In this document: piece after piece, positions 54,455-64,000 of the stretch
Numbering within the stretch: the first letter of the stretch is position 1
How the letters are laid out: each line of letters starts with the position of its first letter
Origin: Lutispora thermophila DSM 19022
Lineage (GTDB): Bacteria; Bacillota; Clostridia; Lutisporales; Lutisporaceae
Assembly: GCF_900142105.1 (NCBI RefSeq)
Contig: NZ_FQZS01000007.1
Location: 92,248 to 156,247, forward strand
Reading direction: 5' to 3'
DNA length: 64,000 bases
Program-made: the position numbers and the translations under genes
Notes under the pieces: model-generated
Database searches by the model: none
Told to the model about the DNA's origin: nothing
The model's input: the letters and a program-made list of their open reading frames with translations, nothing else

Positions 54455-54619
54455 CTATGAGCTGGTGATAAACATCATAATGGTCAATATAAAGGGAATG
54501 GCTGCAGCAATAAAAGCTCCTAATCCCTCTGGTTTATTTCCCTTTTTCCAGCAATAACAGCCATAACTTCCAATATATATGATAGGAGGTATAAAAATAA
54601 GCAATAAATAATTCTTCAT
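54455..54619 (-). CDS. 54-residue two-helix membrane protein at the end of the ger operon
   Basis: ATG 54619-54617 shares its A with the gerAC stop (TAATG), so translation is coupled. The 54 residues hold two membrane helices (LLLIFIPPIIYIGSYGCYC and LGAFIAAAIPFILTIMMFI) joined by a short basic loop (WKKGNKPEG). In Bacillus some germinant receptors have a small two-helix D subunit; this gene has the right place, size and layout for one, by position rather than by known similarity. It was too short for standard gene lists. Confidence 0.72.
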   Translation of the reverse strand: MKNYLLLIFIPPIIYIGSYGCYCWKKGNKPEGLGAFIAAAIPFILTIMMFITSS

Positions 54620-55881
54620 TATTCCTCTTCCTCCGTACCTTTAATTGGAGAACTTTTTATCATGGTTCCTGTCCTCCTGATTTTTACCTCCACATCCACC
54701 GTTGCTTTTACATCTTTCATTCGCTCTATCCAATTATATTTTTCCCATTCCTGTATAGTAAGAAAGCTCTTTACAAAATAGCTGCCAAAATTCAAGAAAT
54801 CCACATTAAGCTCCTTAGCCTTATCTATCAATGCTTCTGCCTGTTGCTTTATGATATCTTCTGCGGCGCCTTCCAGATAACCTATCTTATTTGCTTCTTC
54901 ATAATCTATTCTGCTCTGAACTGATAATATTTCTCCTTCCATCAACAACTTAACATGTATTACAGGTTTATCCCCATCAAACTCAACTTTTACTTTTGGT
55001 TTTTTTTGCTGTTTCAGATTTATGGATACATAGAGTTCAGGTTTCAATGGATCATGAAAGGTAAAAACCCCTTGTTTGAATTCTCCTCTCAATGCAAGCA
55101 TAATCCTGGTTTCATATCCATTAAATTCAGCCACCATCTTATCACCATCAAATACGGCAGCGCCGAAGAATTCAACCGTATTACCTCCCTTTCTGGGCAA
55201 CTCCCCTGCCTTTCTTTCTCCTAATTCTATTTTGTTCTCATCATCCTCTGCATTTTGTTGTAAGATGCTAAAATCATTTACAGCAGCCAGAATAGCCACA
55301 GACTGTCTGTAGCTTGATTTTGTTCCGCTGTAGAAATCCTTCAGCTGTATCTCAGGAAAGAACCCTGTCTGCTTTGACTGCTCCATAAGTCCTTCCTGCA
55401 TTCTGGCCATGGATATTCCTATCCTGGGATTAAACTCCTCTATAAATGATTGGGCAGTGCCTGTGGAAACCACTACTCCTGTAGTCCTCCTTATTTCCCT
55501 AAATCTTATTATAGGACCCAGAGTCTCATTGAATTCTCCCTTTTCTGCAATGTCCCTTGATAAGACAATGTACTTGGTATGCCTGAAATTAATAGTTCTA
55601 GCTATGGATGTATCCAGTATATTGGCCGCATGAAAAAAATCCGGCGCATCTATGGTAATGGTTAAATACTCAGAGGTTTCTTTTCCATCAAATGTTTCCT
55701 TGGATCCACTGCTTCTCATGTTGGTTATCTGAAAACTGAAACGCCATTTATCTGCAGTTCCATTATCCACTCCTATAGTAGTCACGTATGCATAATCATC
55801 AACTTCATGGGCATCGTAGCATGATATCGATAGGAAAACTATGAAAAACAGTAACAATATCAGCCTAACTCTTCTCAACAT
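54619..55881 (-). CDS. gerAC: Spore germination receptor subunit GerAC (Ger(x)C family)
   Basis: A 420-residue lipoprotein. The signal peptide (LRRVRLILLLFFIVFLSISC) ends in a lipobox-type SISC. Family segments are DDYAYVTTIGVDNG, RHTKYIVLSRDIAEKG and VVVSTGTAQSFIEEF; the C-terminal Ger(x)C domain includes QAEALIDKAKELNVDFLNFGSYFVK. It is the outer-leaflet subunit of the germinant receptor in the spore inner membrane. It overlaps the gerAB end by 17 bases, and its stop overlaps the next small gene. Confidence 0.94.
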   Translation of the reverse strand: MLRRVRLILLLFFIVFLSISCYDAHEVDDYAYVTTIGVDNGTADKWRFSFQITNMRSSGSKETFDGKETSEYLTITIDAPDFFHAANILDTSIARTINFRHTKYIVLSRDIAEKGEFNETLGPIIRFREIRRTTGVVVSTGTAQSFIEEFNPRIGISMARMQEGLMEQSKQTGFFPEIQLKDFYSGTKSSYRQSVAILAAVNDFSILQQNAEDDENKIELGERKAGELPRKGGNTVEFFGAAVFDGDKMVAEFNGYETRIMLALRGEFKQGVFTFHDPLKPELYVSINLKQQKKPKVKVEFDGDKPVIHVKLLMEGEILSVQSRIDYEEANKIGYLEGAAEDIIKQQAEALIDKAKELNVDFLNFGSYFVKSFLTIQEWEKYNWIERMKDVKATVDVEVKIRRTGTMIKSSPIKGTEEEE

Positions 55882-56968
55882 TGGTCTGTTTCCCCCTTCT
55901 GAATAGAAGCCATATAGCCCAGGATATGAATATGGGAGTATAAAAGCCTATCCATCCATATCCCCTGAAAATTGGGACTATATAATCAAGAATTATTGAG
56001 ATAGAAGGAACTATTAAAGTTGATATGTATGTTGAAATTCCAAAGGAAATTATTATAGGCTTCTTGTCTTTAATATTAAACACATGACAATAACAAATGA
56101 TTGATCCATAAAATATGGCAGTAAGACCTATCAATGTGCTCAAGTTCCATGTAAATATGAATACGACTTCTATGCGTTGAAAAAATCTTCCGTATTGAAT
56201 GAGGGATACCATTATATATAGAGGATCTGCAAGCTCAGTGGTAACATAATAAGGGAATGATATGATTACCGAAAATAATACAATTGAAATAATTAATCCT
56301 CCGATAATCAGACTTTTATACCCTATTTTGCCTAAATCTTTAGTATTGTTCAAAGCTTTTGCAAAAACACCAAGGAGTATAAATTCTCCAAAGGCAGAGC
56401 TTCTCATTATTCCATGTCTTACAGTATTACCCAAGCCATAACCCAATATAGGAAAAAGCTTATAGCCCTGGAATGTTCTGTATGATAACACCATTACAAT
56501 CAAAAAATTAAATAGCAATATAAAAGATAGAAATTTGGCCACTCTTCCCAATCCTTCAATGCCCAAAAAACATACAGTTACCATGGCTATGATAAACATA
56601 CCTACAATAAAACCCGGAGGTGACTCATGGAGAAGATATACATTAGTTGCATCTGTGAACTCCCTGAGTGTGATACTGACTGTAACAAACAGCATTATGC
56701 AGGAAATGAAGGAGAGTACTTTTCCAACCTTCTTTCCAACTATATCATCATATATTTCAAGAAGGTTTTTCCCAGGGTATGCTTTTGACAATGCATACAT
56801 CTGGCTGAAAACACCAATCGCCACAATATCTGATATGAGAACCATATACCATCCTGCAGTTCCCACTTTCTCCACAACCGCTGCTACGCTTGTAAAGAAA
56901 GCCTTGCATGCAATGGCATTTACCAGCAAGCAAATCATCTCCACATTGCCTATTTTGCCTTCATCCAT
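55865..56968 (-). CDS. gerAB: Spore germination receptor subunit GerAB (germinant permease type)
   Basis: A 367-residue integral membrane protein with about ten helices of the amino acid permease superfamily. It matches the endospore germination permease family (segments MALSKAYPGKNLLEIYDDIVGKKVGK-type and SPPGFIVGMFIIAMVTV). It binds the germinant, in other receptors an amino acid such as alanine. AGGAGCTT precedes the ATG, and it follows gerAA by 21 bases. The ligand cannot be read from the sequence. Confidence 0.94.
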   Translation of the reverse strand: MDEGKIGNVEMICLLVNAIACKAFFTSVAAVVEKVGTAGWYMVLISDIVAIGVFSQMYALSKAYPGKNLLEIYDDIVGKKVGKVLSFISCIMLFVTVSITLREFTDATNVYLLHESPPGFIVGMFIIAMVTVCFLGIEGLGRVAKFLSFILLFNFLIVMVLSYRTFQGYKLFPILGYGLGNTVRHGIMRSSAFGEFILLGVFAKALNNTKDLGKIGYKSLIIGGLIISIVLFSVIISFPYYVTTELADPLYIMVSLIQYGRFFQRIEVVFIFTWNLSTLIGLTAIFYGSIICYCHVFNIKDKKPIIISFGISTYISTLIVPSISIILDYIVPIFRGYGWIGFYTPIFISWAIWLLFRRGKQTNVEKS

Positions 56969-56989
56969 AAGCTCCTATCCTCCAATAGA

Positions 56990-58585
56990 TCATTTGCTTT
57001 TTTGCTTTTTTAGAGTATTCATCTTATCAGGTCTATATTTCATTCCATCTATAGGTCTAACTGCAATTATATCGTGACTGGTTCTTAGCTTAGGAGCAAC
57101 AGGTGCCATAAAAGGCACTCCAAAAGATTTTATGCTGCACATGATGGCAAAATATACGAACATTCCTATTGATATTCCATAGAACCCCGCCATATATCCC
57201 ATTATTATAAAAAAGAACCTGGAAACTCTCACAGCCAACGACAAAGAATAGTCAGGTATTACATAGCTTGCAATACCTGAAGCAGCAACTATTATTATAA
57301 GTATGGGGCTTACCAGACCTGCCTGAACCGCTGCCTGACCCAGTATCAAAGCTCCAACTATACCCAATGTCTCTCCTATAGCTCCAGGTACCCTCGATGA
57401 AGCTTCTCTTATGAGCTCAAAAGCCACTTCCATAACCATAAGCTCTATTATTGTCGGAAATGGTACTCCCTCTCGTGCGCTTGCTATTGATGCCAGCAAT
57501 TCAGAAGAAATCATCTCCTGGCTGTACAATACCAATGCCATGTAAAATCCCGGCAAGAATACTGCCATAATCGTCCCTATCAATCTTACAATACTTATGA
57601 AGGTACCATATTGCCATCTCAAATCCGTATCTTCAGAAGTATGGTAAAGATTAAAAAACGTTATTGGCACTACATTTGCAGAGGGTGAACCTTCTACTAT
57701 TATTAGTGCTTTACCTTCTATCAAAAATGACACAGCTCTGTCCGGTCTTTCCGTATTCAGCACCTGAGGAAAAAGCTGCCACTTGCTATCTTCTATCCAC
57801 TGTTCCAGCATCCCACTACTCAAGATGCTCTCAGATTTTACTTTGTTTATTCTTTTCTTCAATTCTTTTGGTATCTCCGGATTAATTATTCCATCTATAT
57901 AGACTAGAGCACATCCTATATTGTTATCTGCTCCTATGTTCATGTACTCCACTATGAGATTCTTATTTTTGCATAGTCTTCTCAATATGGAGATATTAGT
58001 GGGTAAATCCTCAACAAAGCTTTCTTTAGAACCCCTTATAGTCTTTTCGTTTTCGGCCTTTTCTATGTTTCTTTTTGGATAGTCTTTGATTTCTAATAAG
58101 AGACACTTGTTATATCCATCTATGAAAAGGGCACAAAATCCATTTGTGATCTGATTTTCAATTTTATCAAACAAGTTAGATTTTCCTATGGTGCCAACAT
58201 TTAGTACTTTATCAACCAAAGCATCTATGAAATTTTCTTCTTCATAATCCAATCCCGTGGTTTCCAGCATAAGGTTTTTCAGTACTACTTTATTCATCAT
58301 CTTCTTATCTATCAATCCATCAATAAAAACCAAAAATGCATCTATATGCCCGCATATTTTTAGTTTTCTTATTGTTATATCTGCATTTTTAGGAATATTG
58401 AAATCCTCTTTAATTCTCCTTAAATTTCTTTTTATATCCACATAAATATAGGCTTCTTTGCCAGCTCTGTGTTTTCCCCAACTACTTACATTGCTGTCAT
58501 CTTCCTTAGACTCCAAAAGCTCAAACTGTTGATTTTGAGTTTTTTCTTTATATATAAAGATGTCCCACCAGGACTTTTTTTGCAT
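56990..58585 (-). CDS. gerAA: Spore germination receptor subunit GerAA
   Basis: A 531-residue subunit. A soluble N-terminal region (about 1-320) contains DFNIPKNADITIRKLK and, after a long variable part, VEYMNIGADNNIGCALVYIDGI and EGKALIIVEGSPSANVVP; four to six helices follow (about 325-500: LIGTIMAVFLPGFYMALVLY, GETLGIVGALILGQAAVQAG). GerA subunits form a pentameric channel that opens on germinant binding. First gene of the operon AA-AB-AC-small protein. The ribosome site GGATGGTGA is weak. No clear sigma-G box was found. Confidence 0.95.
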   Translation of the reverse strand: MQKKSWWDIFIYKEKTQNQQFELLESKEDDSNVSSWGKHRAGKEAYIYVDIKRNLRRIKEDFNIPKNADITIRKLKICGHIDAFLVFIDGLIDKKMMNKVVLKNLMLETTGLDYEEENFIDALVDKVLNVGTIGKSNLFDKIENQITNGFCALFIDGYNKCLLLEIKDYPKRNIEKAENEKTIRGSKESFVEDLPTNISILRRLCKNKNLIVEYMNIGADNNIGCALVYIDGIINPEIPKELKKRINKVKSESILSSGMLEQWIEDSKWQLFPQVLNTERPDRAVSFLIEGKALIIVEGSPSANVVPITFFNLYHTSEDTDLRWQYGTFISIVRLIGTIMAVFLPGFYMALVLYSQEMISSELLASIASAREGVPFPTIIELMVMEVAFELIREASSRVPGAIGETLGIVGALILGQAAVQAGLVSPILIIIVAASGIASYVIPDYSLSLAVRVSRFFFIIMGYMAGFYGISIGMFVYFAIMCSIKSFGVPFMAPVAPKLRTSHDIIAVRPIDGMKYRPDKMNTLKKQKSK

Positions 58586-58677
58586 CTTTGGTCACCATCC
58601 TCGAAATTTATGTATACAGAGAATAGCTATAATTGCAATAATTAGTATCTATAAACTTCCTAATAACTATGCAAAAA

Positions 58678-58701
58678 GCCTCTGAATTTTAATCCAGAGG
58701 C
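58678..58701 (-). terminator. Terminator after the first trkH gene
   Basis: On the minus strand GCCTCTG (58701-58695) pairs with CAGAGGC (58684-58678) around ten bases, then TTTTTGC follows. It separates the trk operon from the ger operon. Confidence 0.85.
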
Positions 58702-58714
58702 CAGTAAGCAAATT

Positions 58715-60169
58715 CTATATATTAACTTTTTTCCAAAAAGCAGGTATACTTAGAAGCAATATTGGATATATCTCTAACCTTCCAATAAGCATTGCACAGG
58801 ATAGCACCAATTTGCTTAAAACAGACATTTCCGAATAATTTCCCAAAGGTCCTACTACAGAAAAACCAGGTCCAATGTTGCCCAATGTAGCTGCCACAGA
58901 AGACAATGTGGTCAACATGTCGAAACCATCTAAAGAAACTACCAACACTGCTATTACAAATATCAACATATACATAAAAAAATAGTTTTTTATTTCCCCA
59001 ACATATTTTTCTTCAACTACTTTATTACCTATCCTTACAGGATATACACCTCTAGGATGAATTATCCTCAAAAGTTCTGTCTTCGTAGATTTCATAAGTA
59101 ACAGTATCCTTATGACTTTCATGCCTCCTCCTGTTGATCCTGCGCATCCCCCTATGAACATTAAAAAGAATAATATCACCTTTGAAAATATGGGCCAATT
59201 GTTAAAATCAGTAGAACTATAGCCTGTTGTAGTTATTATGGTCACAACCTGAAATGAAGAATGCCTTATGGATTCTCCTATGGTTTCAAACACATTTCCG
59301 CATAAATCTATGCTAATAAGCAAAATGGCGCCTAAGACAATTGCCAAATAGAATCTGAACTCCTCATCTTTTAAAAAAGCTTTAAAGTTTCCCTTTATAG
59401 CTTGATAGTACAATGAAAAGTTAACACCACACATAAATGTAAACATGGTTATAATAATTTCAACAAGCACATTATTGAATGAACTGATACTTGTATTCCT
59501 GCTTGAGAAACCACCTGTTCCCACACTTCCAAAGGTATGTATGCAAGCATCAAAAAGAGGTAGACCGGCCATAACCAGCAATACTATTTCAGCAAAAGTG
59601 AATAAAACATATATGGCATATAATATTTTAGCAGTATTGGCCACCTTGGGAACTAGTTTCCCCGGTATAGGTCCTGGACTTTCTGCCACCATAACTTGAA
59701 AGGCTCCCGTACCTGTTATAGGAAACAAAGCCATAGTTAATACCAGAACTCCCATTCCGCCTATCCAATGGGTAAAACTTCTCCAAAATAAGATAGCCTT
59801 GGGTAAAGTCTCAACTTCCTTTAGAATGCTTGAACCAGTAGTGGTAAATCCTGAAACTGTTTCAAAAATACAGTCTATAAAGGAAGGTATAGATCCGCTA
59901 AGATAAAAGGGCAATGCTCCAAACAGAGATATCATTATCCATCCAAAAGCTACTATAGCAAATCCATCTCTTGTATATATGGTTTTGTTTTCTGGCTTTA
60001 CAGCTATTACACATAATATTCCAACAACCAATAAAATAAATATAGTATAGAAAAATGCAACCCCGGTTCCATCTTTATAAATGAATGAGACCATAAGAGA
60101 TGGCATCATGGCAATAGCCTCGCAAATCAAGATCATCCCTAGGCTTCTTAACACCATTTTTATATTCAA
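58715..60169 (-). CDS. trkH: TrkH/KtrB-type potassium uptake channel, copy 1
   Basis: A 484-residue membrane protein with four M1-P-M2 repeats. Filter segments are [30 protein letters not shown] and [10 protein letters not shown]. It conducts potassium with TrkA as its gate. The start is TTG with AGGAGG eight bases upstream. It lies 21 bases after trkA and shares much with the second trkH at 61722 ([11 protein letters not shown] against FGALPYYFSGS; TTGYSS in both). Last gene of the trkH-trkA-trkH cluster. Confidence 0.93.
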   Translation of the reverse strand: MNIKMVLRSLGMILICEAIAMMPSLMVSFIYKDGTGVAFFYTIFILLVVGILCVIAVKPENKTIYTRDGFAIVAFGWIMISLFGALPFYLSGSIPSFIDCIFETVSGFTTTGSSILKEVETLPKAILFWRSFTHWIGGMGVLVLTMALFPITGTGAFQVMVAESPGPIPGKLVPKVANTAKILYAIYVLFTFAEIVLLVMAGLPLFDACIHTFGSVGTGGFSSRNTSISSFNNVLVEIIITMFTFMCGVNFSLYYQAIKGNFKAFLKDEEFRFYLAIVLGAILLISIDLCGNVFETIGESIRHSSFQVVTIITTTGYSSTDFNNWPIFSKVILFFLMFIGGCAGSTGGGMKVIRILLLMKSTKTELLRIIHPRGVYPVRIGNKVVEEKYVGEIKNYFFMYMLIFVIAVLVVSLDGFDMLTTLSSVAATLGNIGPGFSVVGPLGNYSEMSVLSKLVLSCAMLIGRLEIYPILLLSIPAFWKKVNI

Positions 60170-60190
60170 ACTTATTACCTCCTGCGGAGC

Positions 60191-61525
60191 TTACAGCAAA
60201 TCATCCAATTCACTTATATTTTTATCCTTTGTTATTATTATAACTCTATCATCTTCTTGAATTACATCATTACCATGTGGTATTACAACATGATTCTTTC
60301 TGACAATAGTAGCTACTATAGCATCCTTGTTTAATCTTAATTTTTTAAGAGGTGTATTAATAATTCTGCTTCCCCTGGTAGCAATTAGTTCTAAAATTTC
60401 TGCCTGTCCTTCTACTATCCTATATAATGTTTCTACAGAATTACCTCTTATAAATTTCAATATGTGCCTTGTAGTAATTAACTTTGGACATATTACATTA
60501 TCTATACCTAATTTATGAATGACTCCCATATAGTTCGTTCTGCTTATTTTAGCTATAACCTTTTTTGCCCCGTTCTGTTTGGCTACCAACGCAGCAATAA
60601 GGTTTTCCTCATCCATGCCAGTCAGCGCTACAAAGGCATCCATTTCCCCAATATTCTCTGATTTCAGCACTTCTTCATCGGTACCATCACCATTTATGAT
60701 GAGAGCATCTGGAAGATAAGAGACAAAATCTTCACATTTTTCTCTGTCTATTTCAATCAATTTTGACCTTATGCCCATGTCATTGAGCATCTGTGATAGA
60801 TAATAGGCTATTCTTCCAGCTCCTACTACCATTACATTTCTTATTTTTACTTGAGCAACATCACATAATTTAAGAAAGTTAATCAAACCAGAGGTGTTTC
60901 CTAACACATATACGATATCGTCATTCTTTATCTGAAAATCACCTTTAGGTATTATGACTTTATCATCTCTTAACACAGCTCCAATCAACGCAGATTGAAG
61001 GTTCTTATTAGGCAGATCTTTAAGTCTTACCCCTGCTACAGGCATTTCATCGTTTATTTTCAGCTCTATCATCTTAACTCTACCTTTTGCAAAATTTTCC
61101 ACATCAATTGCAGCAGGAAAAGAAAGACTAAGAGCTATTTCTTCGGCAGCCGCATGCTCTGGATTGATAACCATATCTAATCCAATTTCCTCTTTCAGCA
61201 TGGCAAGTTCCATAGCATATTCAGGATCTCTTATCCTTGCAACAGTTTTAACTGCACCCAGCTTCTTGCCCGTCAAGCAGCAGACCATATTTACTTCATC
61301 GCTGTCAGTTACTGCTATCAAAAGATCTGCATCCTTAATACCTGCTTCTAACAAAATATTGGTACTGACACCGTTTCCTTTAATGCATAATACATCCAGG
61401 TTCTCTTCAGCTTTTGCTAAGGCTTCAGAATAGTTATCAATTATTGTTACATCATGATTCCCTTTTGATAGTTCCAAAGCGAGATTATACCCTACTTTCC
61501 CTGCCCCTATAATAATAATTTTCAT
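60191..61525 (-). CDS. trkA: Trk potassium transport regulator TrkA
   Basis: A 444-residue peripheral membrane protein with two RCK units, each an NAD-binding Rossmann domain (IIIGAGKVGYNLA at 3-15 and VVGAGRIAYYLSQML near 230) plus a TrkA-C domain (KNDDIVYVLGN, QEDDRVIIITKD). It senses NAD(H) or ATP and gates TrkH. The ATG at 61525 has GGAGGG six bases before it; the open frame reaches 61660 but the extra part is not conserved-looking. It sits between two trkH genes and probably serves both. Confidence 0.94.
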   Translation of the reverse strand: MKIIIIGAGKVGYNLALELSKGNHDVTIIDNYSEALAKAEENLDVLCIKGNGVSTNILLEAGIKDADLLIAVTDSDEVNMVCCLTGKKLGAVKTVARIRDPEYAMELAMLKEEIGLDMVINPEHAAAEEIALSLSFPAAIDVENFAKGRVKMIELKINDEMPVAGVRLKDLPNKNLQSALIGAVLRDDKVIIPKGDFQIKNDDIVYVLGNTSGLINFLKLCDVAQVKIRNVMVVGAGRIAYYLSQMLNDMGIRSKLIEIDREKCEDFVSYLPDALIINGDGTDEEVLKSENIGEMDAFVALTGMDEENLIAALVAKQNGAKKVIAKISRTNYMGVIHKLGIDNVICPKLITTRHILKFIRGNSVETLYRIVEGQAEILELIATRGSRIINTPLKKLRLNKDAIVATIVRKNHVVIPHGNDVIQEDDRVIIITKDKNISELDDLL

Positions 61526-61721
61526 TAAATTCCCTCCATATGATACATCTGGCATAATCCTAAAATTACATTTTAACTTATTAATAACTTTATTACAACA
61601 CGAGAAAACAGAAACATTATTGCATAAAACGCAAATTTTACTAATTATGCTAAAATGCATAGCTATTATGTGAAAATTATTGTTGTTTCAATATTTAGCT
61701 ATATTCCTATACTTCATTTAT

Positions 61722-63164
61722 CTATTTCTTCCACAAACTAGGCATAGTCAAGACCAAAATAGGATATATTTCAAGCCTGCCCATAAGCATGCAAATTGAA
61801 AGCACAGCTTTGCTTAGCCCTGACATATTAGAGTAATTTCCCAAAGGTCCAACATCTCCAAAACCTACTCCTGTATTTCCCAAGGAAGCTGCTGCTGCAG
61901 ATAAAGTTGTAGAAAAATCGAATCCATCCAATGATACTACAACTACTGCAACGACAAAAATCAATATATAGGCAAAAAAGAAATTCTTTACCCCACTCAA
62001 AGTCTTTTCATCAATTATTTTATTACCCAATCTGACAGAATACACTGCTTTAGGATGTATTATAGATTTCATCTCTATCTTAGTTGATTTTAGCAAAAGA
62101 AGTATTCTGATGCTTTTTATAGCTCCAACTGTAGACCCAGAACTTCCTCCTATAAACATCAGTAATAATAATATCATTTTACTAAATAATGGCCATGTAT
62201 CAAAATTTGATGAACTATATCCGGTGGTAGTTATCATGGAAGCCACCTGGAATGAAGAATGCCTCAATGACTCCCCTATGGATTGATATACATTTCCATA
62301 TAGATTAACTGATATTAGTATTATAGAACCAATCACTACTCCTATATAGAATCTAAACTCCTCATCTTTTAATAATGCCATTACATTTCCTTTTATAACT
62401 TGATAATACAATGTAAAATTAACACCACAAGCTAGCATGAATATTGTAATAATAATTTCTGTTGCTACATTATCATAAGCTGCAATACTAAGATTTTTAT
62501 TGGAAACTCCCGCTGTCCCTGTGGTACCAAAAGCATGAATAAAGGAATCATATAGAGGTAGACCTGATGCAAGAAGCAATACTATCTCTATTATTGTTAT
62601 GGAAAGGTATATTTTATACAGTATTCTAACTGTATTGCTTATTCTTGGAACAATTTTACCCGGGTTGGGCCCGGGCACTTCTGCTTTCATAATCTGTAAG
62701 GTTCCTGCTCCAACTGATGGCAATATTGCAAGAGTAAGAACAAGAACTCCCATGCCTCCTAACCAATTTGTAAAGCTTCTCCAGAACAATATACTGGCAG
62801 GTAATACTTCAACATTATCCAGTATGGTTGCTCCAGTTGTAGTAAAACCGGATACTGCTTCAAATAGACTATCTCCAAAACTTAATATTGAGCCACTGAA
62901 GTAATATGGAAGTGCACCAAACAATGATATGATTATCCATCCAGCAGCAACAATAGCAAATCCATCTCTTGCATATATGCTGTTTGCTTTTGGTTTTAAT
63001 TTTGCTAAAGGTAACCCAGCAATTATCAATAAGAATAATGTATAGATAAATGCCATCACGGCTCCATCTTTATAAATGCTTGAAACAAGTATTGAGGGCA
63101 ATAAAGCTATGGCCTCACATAACAATAGAGTGCCCAAACCCTTTAATACCATTTTCAAATTCAT
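61722..63164 (-). CDS. trkH: TrkH/KtrB-type potassium uptake channel, copy 2
   Basis: A 480-residue membrane protein with the same four-repeat plan (SGFTTTGAT, GTTGTAGVSNKN, TTGYSSSNF, SLGNTGVGFG). The ATG at 63164 follows AGGAGG by seven bases; the frame reaches 63209 without a ribosome site. It is the first gene of the cluster, followed by trkA after a 196-base gap that likely carries a second promoter. Differences in the filter repeats from copy 1 (GTAGVS for GTGGFS) suggest different ion affinity or rate; this is inference. Confidence 0.93.
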   Translation of the reverse strand: MNLKMVLKGLGTLLLCEAIALLPSILVSSIYKDGAVMAFIYTLFLLIIAGLPLAKLKPKANSIYARDGFAIVAAGWIIISLFGALPYYFSGSILSFGDSLFEAVSGFTTTGATILDNVEVLPASILFWRSFTNWLGGMGVLVLTLAILPSVGAGTLQIMKAEVPGPNPGKIVPRISNTVRILYKIYLSITIIEIVLLLASGLPLYDSFIHAFGTTGTAGVSNKNLSIAAYDNVATEIIITIFMLACGVNFTLYYQVIKGNVMALLKDEEFRFYIGVVIGSIILISVNLYGNVYQSIGESLRHSSFQVASMITTTGYSSSNFDTWPLFSKMILLLLMFIGGSSGSTVGAIKSIRILLLLKSTKIEMKSIIHPKAVYSVRLGNKIIDEKTLSGVKNFFFAYILIFVVAVVVVSLDGFDFSTTLSAAAASLGNTGVGFGDVGPLGNYSNMSGLSKAVLSICMLMGRLEIYPILVLTMPSLWKK

Positions 63165-63324
63165 ATCATGTCCTCCTATAAAGCTTGTCCTAATACATTT
63201 CACATACACGTGCTGAATATATATAACTTACCTTAAAGTGCTTGTACTACTCATTCTACTATAGCTTTTCTAATACTACAACATTTTACAATTATACATT
63301 GTCATCATCTTTTCTGCAACTAAA

Positions 63325-63375
63325 AAGAAAGACTTCCTATTGAAGGATTTATAGCACTTAAGGAAGCCTTTTCTT
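63325..63375 (-). terminator. Terminator after cwlD, dispersed repeat copy C
   Basis: AAGAAAGACTTCCT (63325-63338) pairs with AGGAAGCCTTTTCTT (63361-63375). On the minus strand TTTCTTTTTAG follows, a good U run. The stem is shared with repeat copies A and B at 41867 and 46471. Confidence 0.7.
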
Positions 63376-63409
63376 CTACTCTATTCTTCTTATATCATAG
63401 TCCTATGTC

Positions 63410-64000
63410 TTAAATTTTCAAACTTTCCCCTTCCAAATATTTCATTATACCCATAAATATGGCCCAGGCCAGTTTTTCCTGATATTTCTCATCTTTGAGG
63501 AGCCTTTCTTCTTCATAGTTTGATATGAATCCACACTCCACTAGAACACTGGGCATTTTATTGTTTTTCAGTATATATACAGTATCAATGCTTTTTGCCT
63601 TTCTTGTATTATTATTCCTTATGACATCTATTAGCTCAGCCTGAATAAGCTCAGCAAGCTTTTTCCCCTCTTCATCCCCTTCATTATAGAAACATTGGGC
63701 TCCATAATATTGGGATTGCGGAAAGAAATTAAGATGAATGCTTATAAAGATATCTGCACTTGATTCGTTAACCATCTTGCGCCTTTCTCTCAAGTCCTCA
63801 TTCTTTTTTTCTCTTATCCTCGAGCTGCCTCCACTATACAACCCGCTATCATCCTCTCTGATCATTAATGCAATTCCGCCGGATTGCTCTATTAATTTTC
63901 TAAGCTTAAGAGCTATTTGGAGGTTTATCTCATCTTCCAACACACCCGTTACACCTATTGCTCCGGGATCTATACCTCCATGACCCGGATCAATGATGAT
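63410..64000 (-). CDS. cwlD: Germination-type N-acetylmuramoyl-L-alanine amidase CwlD, 5' end cut by window edge
   Basis: At least 196 residues of an Amidase_3 enzyme; the frame is open to the right edge and its N-terminus lies outside. IIIDPGHGGIDPG gives the first zinc histidine, VLEDEINLQIALKL the glutamate, SIHLNFF the second histidine and VECGFISN the catalytic glutamate. CwlD removes side chains from cortex muramic acid, the step before muramic-delta-lactam, and so marks the cortex for lysis. It is consistent with the other spore genes in this window. An in-frame ATG at 63943 is internal and is not the start. Confidence 0.93.
   Translation of the reverse strand: MIIDPGHGGIDPGAIGVTGVLEDEINLQIALKLRKLIEQSGGIALMIREDDSGLYSGGSSRIREKKNEDLRERRKMVNESSADIFISIHLNFFPQSQYYGAQCFYNEGDEEGKKLAELIQAELIDVIRNNNTRKAKSIDTVYILKNNKMPSVLVECGFISNYEEERLLKDEKYQEKLAWAIFMGIMKYLEGESLKI

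Overview
The window is low-GC DNA from a spore-forming, anaerobic member of the Firmicutes, most likely class Clostridia. The evidence is a set of sporulation and germination genes (gerAA/AB/AC, gerM, gerW, cwlD, a LysM-GH18 cortex enzyme), an anaerobic Ni-Fe-S carbon monoxide dehydrogenase, strong AGGAGG-type ribosome sites, frequent TTG starts and consensus sigma-A promoters. Almost every gene is on the minus strand. The genus cannot be fixed from the sequence alone.

Layout. 0-3 kb: threonine breakdown (SDR threonine dehydrogenase, Kbl) followed by a DUF4438-like gene cut by the window edge. 3-6 kb: end of the shikimate pathway (aroA, aroC, chorismate mutase) with a palindromic repeat between aroA and aroC. 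6-12 kb: diaminopropionate ammonia-lyase, a DUF438/hemerythrin/PAS sensor, cooS, an orphan cheB and tRNA-Lys. 12.7-20.6 kb: a peptide-type ABC importer, a DUF917 protein and a PucR regulator, which look like one uptake-and-catabolism unit. 20.6-31.6 kb: signalling and membrane genes (DUF4230, GGDEF-EAL, AI-2E transporter, SPFH), then ytfI/gerW-type sporulation genes, an SLH-TraB protein and a FAD oxidoreductase. 31.8-37.5 kb: LysM-GH18, ASCH, a Kelch/DUF5050-like gene broken by one in-frame TGA, and a hemerythrin. 37.5-46.6 kb: an accessory stretch with a HepT/MntA toxin-antitoxin pair, an exonuclease, a sirtuin, an EcsC-family protein, a glycosidase-type protein, argS, IS remnants and two decayed copies of the 3' half of tRNA-Arg. 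46.6-47.4 kb: seven tRNA genes under one consensus promoter. 47.6-50.6 kb: ysnB-gerM-rph-rdgB, the same gene set as in Bacillus. 50.7-54.4 kb: orphan zinc-type binding lipoprotein, M20 amidohydrolase, DUF362 ferredoxin protein. 54.4-58.6 kb: a gerA-type germinant receptor operon ending in a 54-residue two-helix membrane protein. 58.7-63.2 kb: trkH-trkA-trkH potassium uptake. 63.4-64 kb: cwlD, cut by the right edge.

The most notable non-coding signals are: an identical 14-bp palindrome (GTAACATATGTTAC) upstream of both hemerythrin-domain genes, near -41.5 from plausible start sites, as expected for a CRP/FNR-family activator of the HcpR type; two related long inverted repeats upstream of the ABC operon and of the GGDEF-EAL gene; and tandem tRNA-Arg 3'-end remnants that look like old attachment sites around argS. 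No CRISPR array, rRNA or recognisable riboswitch was seen.
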